The notes beneath the pieces were generated by a model. That model saw nothing but the letters and a program-made list of their open reading frames with translations. It was not told the DNA's origin and made no database searches. 64,000 bases of DNA, from positions 1,922,001 through 1,986,000 of the forward strand of contig NZ_SZYH01000001.1 in the NCBI RefSeq assembly GCF_005298175.1. Direction: 5' to 3'. The position numbers and the translations under genes are program-made. Source of the stretch: Marinobacter panjinensis (GTDB lineage: Bacteria > Pseudomonadota > Gammaproteobacteria > Pseudomonadales > Oleiphilaceae). Numbering within the stretch: position 1 is the stretch's first letter; every line of letters starts with the position of its first letter. Below, in pieces: positions 38,242 through 47,018 of the stretch.

Positions 38242-39834
38242 ATGGCCAAAACCAATGCCGACATCGAACACTGGGATGTCGAGAACGAGGAATTCTGGGA
38301 GAAGGAAGGCAAGCGCATCGCCTCCCGCAACCTGTGGATTTCCATCCCCAGCCTGCTGATGGGCTTCGCCATCTGGCTGATGTGGGGAATGATCACCACC
38401 CAGATGAAGAACCTGGGCTTCCCTTTCAGCATTGATCAGCTGTTTACTCTCTCTGCAATTGCAGGCCTGTCCGGCGCTACCCTGCGAATTCCGGCTTCGT
38501 TCATGATCAAAATTGCCGGGGGGCGAAATACAGTCTTCCTGACCACGGCCCTGCTGATGATTCCAGCCGCAGGTACCGGCATCGCCCTGATGAACCCGGA
38601 TACGCCCTTTATCGTTTTCCAGGCCCTGGCACTGCTCTCGGGTATCGGTGGCGGCAACTTTGCCTGCTCCATGAGCAACATCAGCACCTTCTACCCGAAA
38701 AGCAAGCAAGGCTATGGCCTGGGCATGAACGCCGGGCTGGGTAACTTCGGCGTAACCACAATGCAGGTGGTGATTCCGCTGGTGATGACCGTTGGCATTT
38801 TCGGCGCACTTGCCGGTGATCCGATGCAACTGCAAAGCCCCAGCGGTACTCTGATTGGCCGTATTGAGGCTGGCACCGACACCTGGATCCAGAACGCTGC
38901 CTTTATCTGGCTGGTTTTCCTGATTCCCCTGGCTTTTGCTGGCTGGTACGGTATGAACAATCTGAAGGTGGTTACCCCGAATCCCGGAAGCCCGCTGTCT
39001 GCCTTTGGCAAGATTCTTGGCCTCTACGGCGTCGGCATTCTGGCGTCCATTGCCGGGGTCTGGGCCCTGAGCGTCTTGAACATGTGGGTGGCCCTGCCCA
39101 TGACCATTGTGCTTACGCTGATTCTTCTGCGGCTGATCCCGGGCGACATCAAGCCTAACATCCAGAACCAGTTTGCCATCTTCAGCAACAAGCACACCTG
39201 GTCCATGACCGTGCTCTACATTCTCACTTTTGGCTCGTTCATCGGCTTTTCCGCCGCCCTGCCGCTATCCATCAGCGTCATATTCGGAAACATGATGGAA
39301 GTTGCTGCCGACGGTACGGTAACCCGGGTGGTAAATCCTGATGCACCGAGCGCTCTTACCTGGGCCTGGATGGGGCCGTTTGTTGGCGCCCTTATTCGCC
39401 CGGTCGGCGGCTGGATTTCCGACAAGGTCGGGGGCTCCATTGTTACCCAGATCATCTCGGCCATAATGGTCGTAGCCTCTGTGGCCACTGGGTACGTGAT
39501 GATGCTGGCGTACAATTCCACCGATCCGAACGTTTACTTTGCGCCTTTTCTGATTCTGTTCATTATCATGTTTGCTGCCAGTGGTATCGGCAACGGGTCA
39601 ACCTTCCGAAGCATCGGCTTCATCTTCAACCAACAGCAGAAAGGCCCTGTTCTTGGATGGACATCAGCGGTTGCCGCCTACGGTGCCTTCATCGCACCCA
39701 GGGTGATGGGCCAGGAAATCCAGGCCGGCACCCCGGAAGTGGCCATGTACGGCTTTGCGGTGTTCTACGCGGTATGCCTGGTGGTGAACTGGTGGTTCTA
39801 TCTGCGCAAGAATGCGTACATCAAGAATCCATAG
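38242..39834 (+). CDS. narK: NarK-type nitrate/nitrite transporter (MFS, NNP family)
   Basis: This 530-aa protein has 12 predicted helices. NNP signatures are NAGLGNFGVTTMQ (about residue 160) and SAVAAYGAFIAP (about 475), and SGATLRIPASFMIK carries the conserved Arg that binds the substrate. An acidic N-terminal extension of about 30 residues precedes helix 1. It resembles the NarK2 type, thought to exchange nitrate and nitrite. An FNR-type box precedes it and a strong terminator follows, so it is a single-gene unit. Confidence 0.93.
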   Translation: MAKTNADIEHWDVENEEFWEKEGKRIASRNLWISIPSLLMGFAIWLMWGMITTQMKNLGFPFSIDQLFTLSAIAGLSGATLRIPASFMIKIAGGRNTVFLTTALLMIPAAGTGIALMNPDTPFIVFQALALLSGIGGGNFACSMSNISTFYPKSKQGYGLGMNAGLGNFGVTTMQVVIPLVMTVGIFGALAGDPMQLQSPSGTLIGRIEAGTDTWIQNAAFIWLVFLIPLAFAGWYGMNNLKVVTPNPGSPLSAFGKILGLYGVGILASIAGVWALSVLNMWVALPMTIVLTLILLRLIPGDIKPNIQNQFAIFSNKHTWSMTVLYILTFGSFIGFSAALPLSISVIFGNMMEVAADGTVTRVVNPDAPSALTWAWMGPFVGALIRPVGGWISDKVGGSIVTQIISAIMVVASVATGYVMMLAYNSTDPNVYFAPFLILFIIMFAASGIGNGSTFRSIGFIFNQQQKGPVLGWTSAVAAYGAFIAPRVMGQEIQAGTPEVAMYGFAVFYAVCLVVNWWFYLRKNAYIKNP

Positions 39835-39861
39835 CAGGCAGCGAAAACAATCACGGTTCAG

Positions 39862-39891
39862 GCCGGCTTCCTTTGGGAGGCCGGCTTTTTT
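39862..39891 (+). terminator. Rho-independent terminator of narK
   Basis: A 10-bp stem GCCGGCTTCC (39862-39871) with GGAGGCCGGC (39876-39885, one G-U pair), loop TTTG, then six T. Confidence 0.9.
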
Positions 39892-39945
39892 ATGCTTTCC
39901 AACTGATGGGATCCACCTCAATGACCTCGGCGCCCTGGACATCCT

Positions 39946-40521
39946 GTGTTCGCTGCCCCGTGCTTTCGTCCAGTTGTGCATCCGTGGAGCCTGGAGGCCA
40001 TCGATTTCTACATCGGCCATGAACTGGGGCATATCCACCGCAAACACCTCTCGTGGCGGGCCTTCGTGATGCCAGGCTCGCTGTTACCCATTGTCGGTCC
40101 GAAGCCGATATCAAGGCTGCAATTGCCGTGGCGCATGGGCGGAAGATCAGCCATCATCGGTATACTCGCCGCTATAGCCATCCCGGCCCATCAGGAGTAT
40201 CAGGATCGGGTACGCAACACCTCGGCCTATTCAACGGCTCAACCTTTACAGCAACAGGTCACTGCTTATGCCTATGATAACCAGGCATGGCCAACCACCA
40301 TGGAGGAGCTGGGGTATGCTCAGCCAACCCTGTCGGATCTTGATAGGGGCTATGAAATAGATATCTACGAAAACGGCCTGATTGGTGTCGAGGTAGGGAC
40401 TGACGCTAGCGGAGAGTCGCAGTACATCATACTGGAACCCGAGGTTGTCGAAGGTGACATCAGTTGGGTCTGCTTCGGGCAGAATGTGAAAGCCAAGCTG
40501 CTGGCACCCGAGTGTAAATGA
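39946..40521 (+). pseudogene. Decayed M48 peptidase-pilin gene (internally deleted remnant)
   Basis: The open frame joins two unrelated pieces. Residues 15-50 carry an M48 metalloprotease core (DFYIGHELGHIHRKHLSWRAFVMPGSLLPIVG, with HExxH). Residues 68-191 are a type IV pilin-like domain (IIGILAAIAIPAHQEYQDRV...) ending in a Cys-loop (WVCFGQNVKAKLLAPEC). The normal protease middle is missing, and no proper N-terminus, leader peptide or ribosome site is seen. Proteins joining M48 and pilin-like domains exist, so this is best read as a deletion-frameshift remnant of such a gene. It could still encode a short expressed product. Confidence 0.6.
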
Positions 40522-40556
40522 TAGGAAAGCAAATCAATGTTGGAATCTTGAAACCC

Positions 40557-40592
40557 GGCTCCGCTCGCCCTCCGATTCGAGCGAGCGGAGCC
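40557..40592. terminator. Long GC-rich hairpin between convergent genes
   Basis: A perfect 12-bp stem GGCTCCGCTCGC (40557-40568) and GCGAGCGGAGCC (40581-40592), loop of 12. It lies just past the end of the opposite-strand transporter gene. T-runs are weak, so termination strength is uncertain. Confidence 0.55.
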
Positions 40593-40631
40593 GTTGTTAC
40601 AACATTAAGGGCTCAGGTTATCTGGTGGTGA

Positions 40632-42137
40632 TCAACCGGCTGTCGCACCAGCCTGCTTCTGACGCGCCTCCTCTTCAATCTGTAGGTCAACAGAAGACAC
40701 CTGGTACTCCTCCGCAAATCCGGACTCCGGTTCTTTCAGCCACATCAGGCACAGCACCCAGCTGATAAAGGCGCCCGCTGCGATGATATAGAAGAACTGT
40801 GTAGGCGTAACGAAGGTGAAGATGGTGAGGTATACCACCGCACCGACATTACCGTAGGCACCGGCCATACCGGAGATCTGTCCGGTAAGACGGCGCTTGA
40901 TGGACGGGATAATGCCGAAGGTGGCACCTTCGGCACCCTGCACGAAGAAAGAGGTGAACACGGTGATGGCGACGGCAATGATCAGCGGCCAGCTGGAGTT
41001 CATGAATCCCATCAGTGCGAAACCGATTGAGATGCCGAACATGTAGGCCAGCATGACGAAGCGGCGGTTGCCCATACGGTCGGAGACCAGGCCACCCATC
41101 GGACGCGCCAGCAGGTTCACGAAGGCAAAGGAGGCCGCAATCATGCCGGCGGCTGCCGCGCTGAGGCTCCAGGTTTCTTCAAAGAACATGGGCAGCATGG
41201 ATACCACCGCCAATTCGGCACCGAAGTTGGCGAAATAGGTGCTGTTGAGGGCGGCTACGCTGTTGAACGGGTACTTGTCGTCCTCCGGCACGCCTTTTTT
41301 GAGGATGGGGATGTTCACCCGCAGAATCTGAATGATCTGGTAGATCACAATCGCAGTGATGACGCCATAGCAGATCAGCGCGCCGGTTCTGCCGATGTAT
41401 CCCATGCTCTCGATGCGCCACACCAGAATACCCAGCACTCCGACCAGAGGAATGGTCCACAGGATAAGTTTGACCATATCGCCCCAGGTGCTGACTTCCA
41501 GCGCAATCGCCTTGCGGGGTTTGCGGTGAACAGTCCCCACAGGGCCGTCGGTAATGGCAAACCAGTAGTAAACACCATAAGCCGCCATGAAGATCGCGCT
41601 CTGGGCAATGGCCCAGCGCCAGCCGTCTTCACCGCCATACATTTGCAGGGCAATGGTCGGCAGGGAGATGGCTGCGGCTGCGGAACCGAAATTGCCCCAG
41701 CCGGCGTAGAAGCCCTCGGCGAAACCGATATCCCTTGGCTTGAACCACATGGCGGTCATGTGAATGCCCACCACAAAGCTGGCACCGATCGAGCTCAGAA
41801 CCAGCCGGCTGACCAACAGCTGCATCATGGTGGTGCCGAAAGCAAACACCAATGCCGGGATGGCCATCAATACCATCAGTACCGAGAACACACGACGCGG
41901 ACCGAAGCGGTCCAGGGCCATACCCACAATAATTCGGGCGGGAATGGTCAGCGCCACGTTGCAGATAGCAAACAGGCGAATGTCATCCTTTGTCAGCCAG
42001 TCCACACTTTTCAGCATGCTGGACGCCAGCGGCGCCATATTGAACCAGACATAAAAGGTAATAAAGAAGGCAATCCAGGTCAGGTGCAGTGCCCTGATTT
42101 CCGGATTGCGGACGCGGAATACGTCTGCGACTTTCAT
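40632..42137 (-). CDS. NNP-family nitrate/nitrite transporter (second NarK-type)
   Basis: This 501-aa MFS protein has two NNP signatures: AGWGNFGSAAAA (about residue 148) and AYGNVGAVVYL (about 445). VALTIPARIIVGMALDRFGPRRV contains the substrate-site Arg. The C-terminal tail of about 40 residues is charged and cytosolic. It differs from both other NarK proteins here. It follows the universal stress gene by 28 bp and is probably cotranscribed with it from a promoter near 42716. Direction of transport cannot be inferred. Confidence 0.9.
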   Translation of the reverse strand: MKVADVFRVRNPEIRALHLTWIAFFITFYVWFNMAPLASSMLKSVDWLTKDDIRLFAICNVALTIPARIIVGMALDRFGPRRVFSVLMVLMAIPALVFAFGTTMMQLLVSRLVLSSIGASFVVGIHMTAMWFKPRDIGFAEGFYAGWGNFGSAAAAISLPTIALQMYGGEDGWRWAIAQSAIFMAAYGVYYWFAITDGPVGTVHRKPRKAIALEVSTWGDMVKLILWTIPLVGVLGILVWRIESMGYIGRTGALICYGVITAIVIYQIIQILRVNIPILKKGVPEDDKYPFNSVAALNSTYFANFGAELAVVSMLPMFFEETWSLSAAAAGMIAASFAFVNLLARPMGGLVSDRMGNRRFVMLAYMFGISIGFALMGFMNSSWPLIIAVAITVFTSFFVQGAEGATFGIIPSIKRRLTGQISGMAGAYGNVGAVVYLTIFTFVTPTQFFYIIAAGAFISWVLCLMWLKEPESGFAEEYQVSSVDLQIEEEARQKQAGATAG

Positions 42138-42165
42138 TTCAGCCTCCGGGGCTATTCAAGGGTTA

Positions 42166-42627
42166 TTAAAGGCTGGGGAGAATGAGCAGCGGGCACTGCA
42201 CCCGGCGCGCGAGAAAAGAACTCACGCTGCCGAAGGTCATGTAATCCAGCTCATCCACGAAATAGGTCAGGGATCGGGCAATGAATCCGCCATCGGGCTC
42301 GTGGCTGTGGCGTGCTATTACCAGCATGTCGGGGCGAATCTTCTTCTCCGCTGCAAACAGCAGCATCTTGCGGGCGTCACCCTCCAGCAGCATGGTTTCA
42401 GCAACGATCTGCTCCTTCTGGCACACCTCCATGGCCTCTGATATATGTTGTTTGAGCTCGTCCACTTCCTGCTGGAAGAAATCTTCATTTCCCGAGGTGA
42501 TGTCACGAGGATTTTCTGCCACGGCAACCAGCGTGATTTGTGGCTTCAGATCCCGAAACATGGTGATGGTTTGTGCCAGGGCCAACCTGGCGTTCCTCGA
42601 ACCGTCGTAGGCAATCATGATTTTCAT
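42166..42627 (-). CDS. Universal stress protein (UspA family)
   Basis: This 153-aa protein begins MKIMIAYDGSRNARLAL, a Usp nucleotide-loop start, and ends with GSVSSFLARRVQCPLLILPSL. The usual ATP-binding G-x2-G-x9-G(S/T) motif appears only as the degenerate RHSHEPDGGFIARSL...GSVSSF. ATG 42627 is used because the Usp fold begins there. It lies upstream of the NarK-type gene on the same strand, suggesting a role under anaerobic or nitrate-respiring conditions. Confidence 0.85.
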   Translation of the reverse strand: MKIMIAYDGSRNARLALAQTITMFRDLKPQITLVAVAENPRDITSGNEDFFQQEVDELKQHISEAMEVCQKEQIVAETMLLEGDARKMLLFAAEKKIRPDMLVIARHSHEPDGGFIARSLTYFVDELDYMTFGSVSSFLARRVQCPLLILPSL

Positions 42628-42715
42628 CGTAGGCTCCAGACCCGTTATGCCAGCGCGCACGCGTGGCAGGTTTGATAGATGTCAGCATTAGCCCACAATC
42701 GCCTGCTACCAGCAC

Positions 42716-42871
42716 TTGATATGCGTCAAATCCGGCCCTGGGTACCCCACCAGAGACACAGTAGCGATATCCCCTGTCGCCTTTCATGCCTCGAACGCCT
42801 ACCCCCTAGCTGCCTTGAAGGGGTACCTCCAATGCCACGGCGGCCTGGCAGCCATTCTTGATATTGTTCAA
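42716..42871. promoter_or_regulatory. Divergent usp/narK control region with two FNR/DNR boxes
   Basis: TTGAT-ATGC-GTCAA (42716-42729) is 89 bp before the leftward usp gene and matches the consensus at 9 of 10 positions. TTGAT-ATTG-TTCAA (42858-42871) is 70 bp before the rightward narK gene, also 9 of 10. Each is oriented near one gene, suggesting two separate anaerobic promoters. The rest of 42628-42940 contains no supported gene. Confidence 0.8.
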
Positions 42872-42940
42872 GTAGCTCGGGGGGGCCGGCGGGATACAGT
42901 CAAAACCATAGTTTTGCAGTTCGCAGTGGGGGGAACCATC

Positions 42941-44302
42941 ATGGAAAACAGCGTATCGAAAACTGAACAGTACCGGGCACTGGGCATATCCACCTTTGCC
43001 TTCACCCTCTGTTTTGCGGTCTGGACCATTTTTTCGATTATCGGCATCAAGATCAGCCAGGACTTCGGGCTTTCGGATACCCAACTGGGATTGTTGATGG
43101 CAACGCCTATCCTCACCGGCTCCATCAGCCGGCTGTTCCTCGGCATCTGGACAGATCGCTTCGGGGGCCGCTGGGTGTTCGGCGTACTGATGCTGACAAC
43201 AGCTGCCTGTGTCTACCTGCTTACCTTTGCCAACAGCTACCTGATGTTGCTGGTAGGCGCACTTGGGGTTGGTCTGGCCGGCGGTTCATTTATCGTCGGT
43301 GTGACTTATACCGCTGCCTGGTTCGAACGAGAGCGCCAGGGCACGGCACTCGGTATCTTCGGAGCGGGTAACGTGGGCGCGGCGGTAACCAATTTCGGCG
43401 CGCCCTTCCTTCTTGTGGCTCTGGGCTGGCAGGGTACGGCCCAGGTCTATGCCACGGTATTGGCCATCATGGGTGTGCTGTTCATTCTCCTTGCCAAAGA
43501 AGACCCTATGGCAAAAGAGCGCGCCAGCAAGCAATCCCAGTCTTTCATGGAGCAGATGGCGCCGCTGAAGGAGCTACGGGTGTGGCGTTTCGCGCTCTAT
43601 TATTTCTTTGTATTCGGCGCGTTCGTCGCCCTGGCTCTATGGTTGCCCCACTACCTGATTGGCGTTTACGGGCTGAACATCAAAACCGCCGGCATGATTG
43701 CCGCGCTCTATACCATCCCGGCTTCCCTGTTCCGGATACTTGGCGGCTGGATGTCAGATCGCTACGGCGCTCGCCGCGTTATGTACTGGACTTTTATCGC
43801 CTCTGTGATCTGCACCTTCCTGCTCAGTTACCCGCCAACCGAATACGTGGTACACGGCATTGATGGTGATATCCGCTTCTTCCTCGAAGTAGGCCTGGTG
43901 CCATTCGTGGTTCTCACCTTTATCCTCGGCTTTTTCATGTCACTGGGAAAGGCGGCTGTGTACAAGCACATCCCGGTCTACTACCCCACCCATGTTGGCG
44001 CTGTGGGCGGCGTTGTCGGCATGATAGGCGGCCTTGGGGGATTCCTGCTGCCACTGATGTTTGGTGTGCTGAACGACATTACCGGGGTCTGGCAGAGCAG
44101 CTTTATGTTGATGTTCCTGATCGTGGCTTCTGCCCTCGCCTGGATGCACTACGCCATCCGTTCTGCCGAAAGGGTGGAATGGGCGGCCCATGAGTCCAAG
44201 ACCGACCTGCCGGAGCTGGCATCGCCGCAGCTGTTCTATCCGCTGAACCGCCCGGACAGGGAGAATGACCGGCTGACCAAGGGCCATCCGCCCCTGAAGT
44301 AA
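42941..44302 (+). CDS. narK: NarK-type nitrate/nitrite transporter (third)
   Basis: This 453-aa MFS protein has signatures GIFGAGNVGAAVTNFGAP (about residue 145) and GVVGMIGGLGGFLLP (about 360). TGSISRLFLGIWTDRFGGRWVF holds the substrate-site Arg. It resembles the NarK1 (type I, proton-nitrate symport) group. ATG 42941 follows a GGGGGG-rich ribosome site; the longer frame from 42716 crosses both FNR boxes and is rejected. A terminator follows at 44349. Confidence 0.92.
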   Translation: MENSVSKTEQYRALGISTFAFTLCFAVWTIFSIIGIKISQDFGLSDTQLGLLMATPILTGSISRLFLGIWTDRFGGRWVFGVLMLTTAACVYLLTFANSYLMLLVGALGVGLAGGSFIVGVTYTAAWFERERQGTALGIFGAGNVGAAVTNFGAPFLLVALGWQGTAQVYATVLAIMGVLFILLAKEDPMAKERASKQSQSFMEQMAPLKELRVWRFALYYFFVFGAFVALALWLPHYLIGVYGLNIKTAGMIAALYTIPASLFRILGGWMSDRYGARRVMYWTFIASVICTFLLSYPPTEYVVHGIDGDIRFFLEVGLVPFVVLTFILGFFMSLGKAAVYKHIPVYYPTHVGAVGGVVGMIGGLGGFLLPLMFGVLNDITGVWQSSFMLMFLIVASALAWMHYAIRSAERVEWAAHESKTDLPELASPQLFYPLNRPDRENDRLTKGHPPLK

Positions 44303-44348
44303 CACTCTCAGAAGCTTTTGCCCTTGTAGCCTTGACCTGTGCTACCAC

Positions 44349-44374
44349 GCCCCCGACCTCCGGGGGCTTTTTTT
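44349..44374 (+). terminator. Rho-independent terminator of narK
   Basis: Stem GCCCCC (44349-44354) with GGGGGC (44362-44367) followed by seven or more T. Confidence 0.88.
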
Positions 44375-44448
44375 CGCAGGCTGTATCCAACCCGTCCCAC
44401 TCGCTTTAGAATTCGGGCTCCACGAACTGCCTGGAGTTGTTGTTATCC

Positions 44449-45279
44449 ATGTCACCCCAATCGAGTTCAGCAACCGGTTTCGAGCGGCTGCGACACATTG
44501 AATCCAGCCGGCTATTCCAGAGCGTGGTCATTGGCATCATTATTCTGTCGGCACTGACCATCGGCGCCAAGACCTATGAATTGCCGCCACTGGTGGAAGG
44601 CTCACTGATCGTGATGGATAACGCCATCACGATTTTTTTCCTGCTGGAAATACTGTTCAGGTTTGCCGCCTGCCCCAACAAGAAACGCTTCCTGATGGAC
44701 GGCTGGAACCTGTTCGATACGCTTGTTGTGCTTGGCAGCCTGATCCCGCTGGACAATTCAGATGCGGTGCTGCTCGGCCGGCTGCTGAGGGTGTTCAGGG
44801 TACTGCGGCTGATTTCCGTGGTGCCGGAACTGCGGTTTCTGATCAACTCCCTGCTCAAAGCCATTCCCCGCATGGGCTACATCGCCGTGCTGATGTTCAT
44901 CATCTTCTATATCTACGCCGCCATGGGCTCCATGTTCTTTGCGAAAGTGGATGAGGAGCTCTGGGGGGATGTTGCCATCGCCATGCTTACCCTTTTCCGG
45001 GTGGCAACCTTCGAGGACTGGACAGACGTCATGTACGCCACCATGGAGCAGTATCCGCTAAGCTGGATCTACTACCTGACGTTTATCTTCCTGACGGCGT
45101 TTGTATTCCTGAACATGATGATCGGGGCGATTCTGGAAGTGATGAGCGAGGAGCAGAACGCCAAACAGGCGCAACAGGCCCACGACGAGCGGGATGAGAT
45201 TGCCCGCCAGTTGCAGGGGGTGCAGGAACAGTTGAAGGAATTGACCAGGCAGATGTCAGAGAAGTCCGGGGGCCACTGA
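44449..45279 (+). CDS. Voltage-gated-type cation channel, single six-helix domain
   Basis: This 276-aa protein has helices S1-S6. S4 shows regularly spaced arginines (LLGRLLRVFRVLRLISVVPELR, about residues 107-128), as in voltage sensors. The pore loop is LFRVATFEDWTDVMYATME, followed by S6 with FLNMMIGAILEVM. A C-terminal coiled coil (EEQNAKQAQQAHDERDEIARQLQGVQEQLKEL) should hold a tetramer. This is the NaChBac/NavMs family layout, but the filter reads TFEDW instead of TLESW. Extra acid may favour calcium. ATG 44449 is chosen; TTG codons upstream are possible. Confidence 0.88.
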   Translation: MSPQSSSATGFERLRHIESSRLFQSVVIGIIILSALTIGAKTYELPPLVEGSLIVMDNAITIFFLLEILFRFAACPNKKRFLMDGWNLFDTLVVLGSLIPLDNSDAVLLGRLLRVFRVLRLISVVPELRFLINSLLKAIPRMGYIAVLMFIIFYIYAAMGSMFFAKVDEELWGDVAIAMLTLFRVATFEDWTDVMYATMEQYPLSWIYYLTFIFLTAFVFLNMMIGAILEVMSEEQNAKQAQQAHDERDEIARQLQGVQEQLKELTRQMSEKSGGH

Positions 45280-45297
45280 CCCCCGGCTTTACAGGGA

Positions 45298-45669
45298 TCA
45301 GAAGGGTTTGGCGACCGCCAGGTGGAAAATGGCCATGACCTGGACCAGCGCCAGCACAGATGCAATCAGCCGCACCTGTAGACTCCGGGTTTCCTTCATT
45401 GCGAACACGCCCGCTACAATGTAGCCAACCAACAGGAATATCTTCGCTGTCAGCCAACCGTGCACAAACGGCATCCAGGGCGTTACAAACAGCAGGCTGA
45501 TGGCGGCCACCAACAGAACCGTATCATTGGCGTGAGGTATCCAGCGCAACGGAGTCTTACGCCACTCGGGCTTGCCCACCGCATCCAGGAGCAGGCGCAA
45601 TGCAAACAACACCACCGTCAGGTAGGCTGCAATCATGTGGACACTTTTCAGAATCAGGTAACTACTCAT
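45298..45669 (-). CDS. SirB2-family membrane protein
   Basis: This 123-aa protein has four hydrophobic helices and begins YLILKSVHMIAAYLTVVLFALRLLLD, with RWIPHANDTVLLVAAISLLF, the SirB family pattern. Function is not established. It converges with the ion channel gene and is divergent from the second nnrS. Confidence 0.82.
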   Translation of the reverse strand: MSSYLILKSVHMIAAYLTVVLFALRLLLDAVGKPEWRKTPLRWIPHANDTVLLVAAISLLFVTPWMPFVHGWLTAKIFLLVGYIVAGVFAMKETRSLQVRLIASVLALVQVMAIFHLAVAKPF

Positions 45670-45798
45670 AAACTAATCCATTGGGAATCAAATCGATAGG
45701 CGCATTGTACGCAAAACTACCGCCTGATGGGTATGTTATTCCTTTAAACATTTATCTATTATACAGGTTATATACAGACCGCCAGTGGAGTCATTGTC

Positions 45799-46983
45799 AT
45801 GCAGGCTACCCCCACAACTGAAACCGAAGAAGGCGCAAGCATCCGCCAGCTGTTCGGCTACCCGTTCAGGATCTTCTTCCTCTCCATGACCGTATTGGCC
45901 ATGTTGGCCATCCCCGTGTGGGTACTGCAGGTCAGTGGCGCCATTCAACTGCCATTGGCCATGCCGGGCCTGTTCTGGCATCAGCATGAAATGCTGTTCG
46001 GCTTTCTGTCCGCCGCCATCGCCGGCTTCCTGCTGACCGCGGTGTGCGTATGGACCCAAACCGAACGCACGCATGGCTTGCGTCTGGTTCTGCTGTGGGG
46101 CGTCTGGCTTGCAGGGCGGCTATTACTGGCGTTCGGCGCAGGCCTGCCTGACTGGCTGGTTCATGGCGTAAACCTCGCTTTCCTGCCCCTGGTCATGCTG
46201 GACACCGGCTGGCGCGTGGTGCATGCGAAGCAGAAGCGACAACTGATGATTCTGGTGGTACTGGGGCTGCTCTGGCTGATGCAGATCGGCTTTGTAACCC
46301 GACTCGACCCCGCCTTCAGCTACGGCGCACTGATCATGGCAATGGCGCTGATCAGTATTATTGGTGGGCGTATCACCCCTGCTTTCTCCGCCGGCTGGCT
46401 CCGTCAACGGGGGCTGGATGCCACCCAGGTCAGGATGGTTCCGGCTCTGGACATGGCCGTCCTGTTCAACATGGTGCTGCTGATGGCATCACTGGTGTCC
46501 GGTTGGCAAACCGTAACAGCCATTCTCGCCGTGACTGCTGCCGTACTGATGCTGGTGCGTCTCGCGGGCTGGAAAGGCTGGCTGTTCCGCAAGGAGCCGC
46601 TGCTGTGGGTGCTACACCTGTCTATCCTCTGGGTGCCGGTTGCTCTGCTTTTGCTTGCCGGCTCCATTCTCGCGGGCTGGCCCGCCAGCGCCTGGACTCA
46701 TGCAGCAGGCACCGGTGCGGTTGGGTGCCTGATTCTGGGTGTCATCGCCCGGGTATCACTGGGCCACACCGGCCGCCCTCTGGTTCTTCCCCGGGGCCTG
46801 GTCACGGCATTTATAATGATTCACCTGGCGGCGCTGGTGCGCGTGGTCACTGCATTCGAAGCCATGCCCTGGCACGCGGGTGTGGGTATAAGCTCCCTGT
46901 TATGGGTGCTCGCATTCGGCATATTCCTGGCCCGTTATACCCACATACTGGCGTCACCAAGGCCGGATGGGAAGAAAGGCTGA
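45799..46983 (+). CDS. nnrS: NnrS-family membrane protein (second copy)
   Basis: This 394-aa protein of about 12 helices has NnrS motifs LFWHQHEMLFGFLSAAIAGFLLTAVCVWTQT (His cluster, about residues 57-85), ISIIGGRITPAFSAGWLRQRG and THAAGTGAVGCLILGVIARVSLGHTGRPLV. The HQHEMLFGF and GRITPAF motifs are closer to the family core than those of the first copy. Expected role is protection against nitrosative stress. No FNR-type box was found just upstream. Confidence 0.93.
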   Translation: MQATPTTETEEGASIRQLFGYPFRIFFLSMTVLAMLAIPVWVLQVSGAIQLPLAMPGLFWHQHEMLFGFLSAAIAGFLLTAVCVWTQTERTHGLRLVLLWGVWLAGRLLLAFGAGLPDWLVHGVNLAFLPLVMLDTGWRVVHAKQKRQLMILVVLGLLWLMQIGFVTRLDPAFSYGALIMAMALISIIGGRITPAFSAGWLRQRGLDATQVRMVPALDMAVLFNMVLLMASLVSGWQTVTAILAVTAAVLMLVRLAGWKGWLFRKEPLLWVLHLSILWVPVALLLLAGSILAGWPASAWTHAAGTGAVGCLILGVIARVSLGHTGRPLVLPRGLVTAFIMIHLAALVRVVTAFEAMPWHAGVGISSLLWVLAFGIFLARYTHILASPRPDGKKG

Positions 46984-47018
46984 GCTTTCCGGGGGATTCG
47001 CAAAACAGGAAGAGCCGG

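Noticed and set aside
42716..42940. N-terminal extension of the narK gene at 42941
   Set aside because: The extension runs through two FNR-type boxes and a poly-G ribosome site just before ATG 42941, and adds no family sequence.
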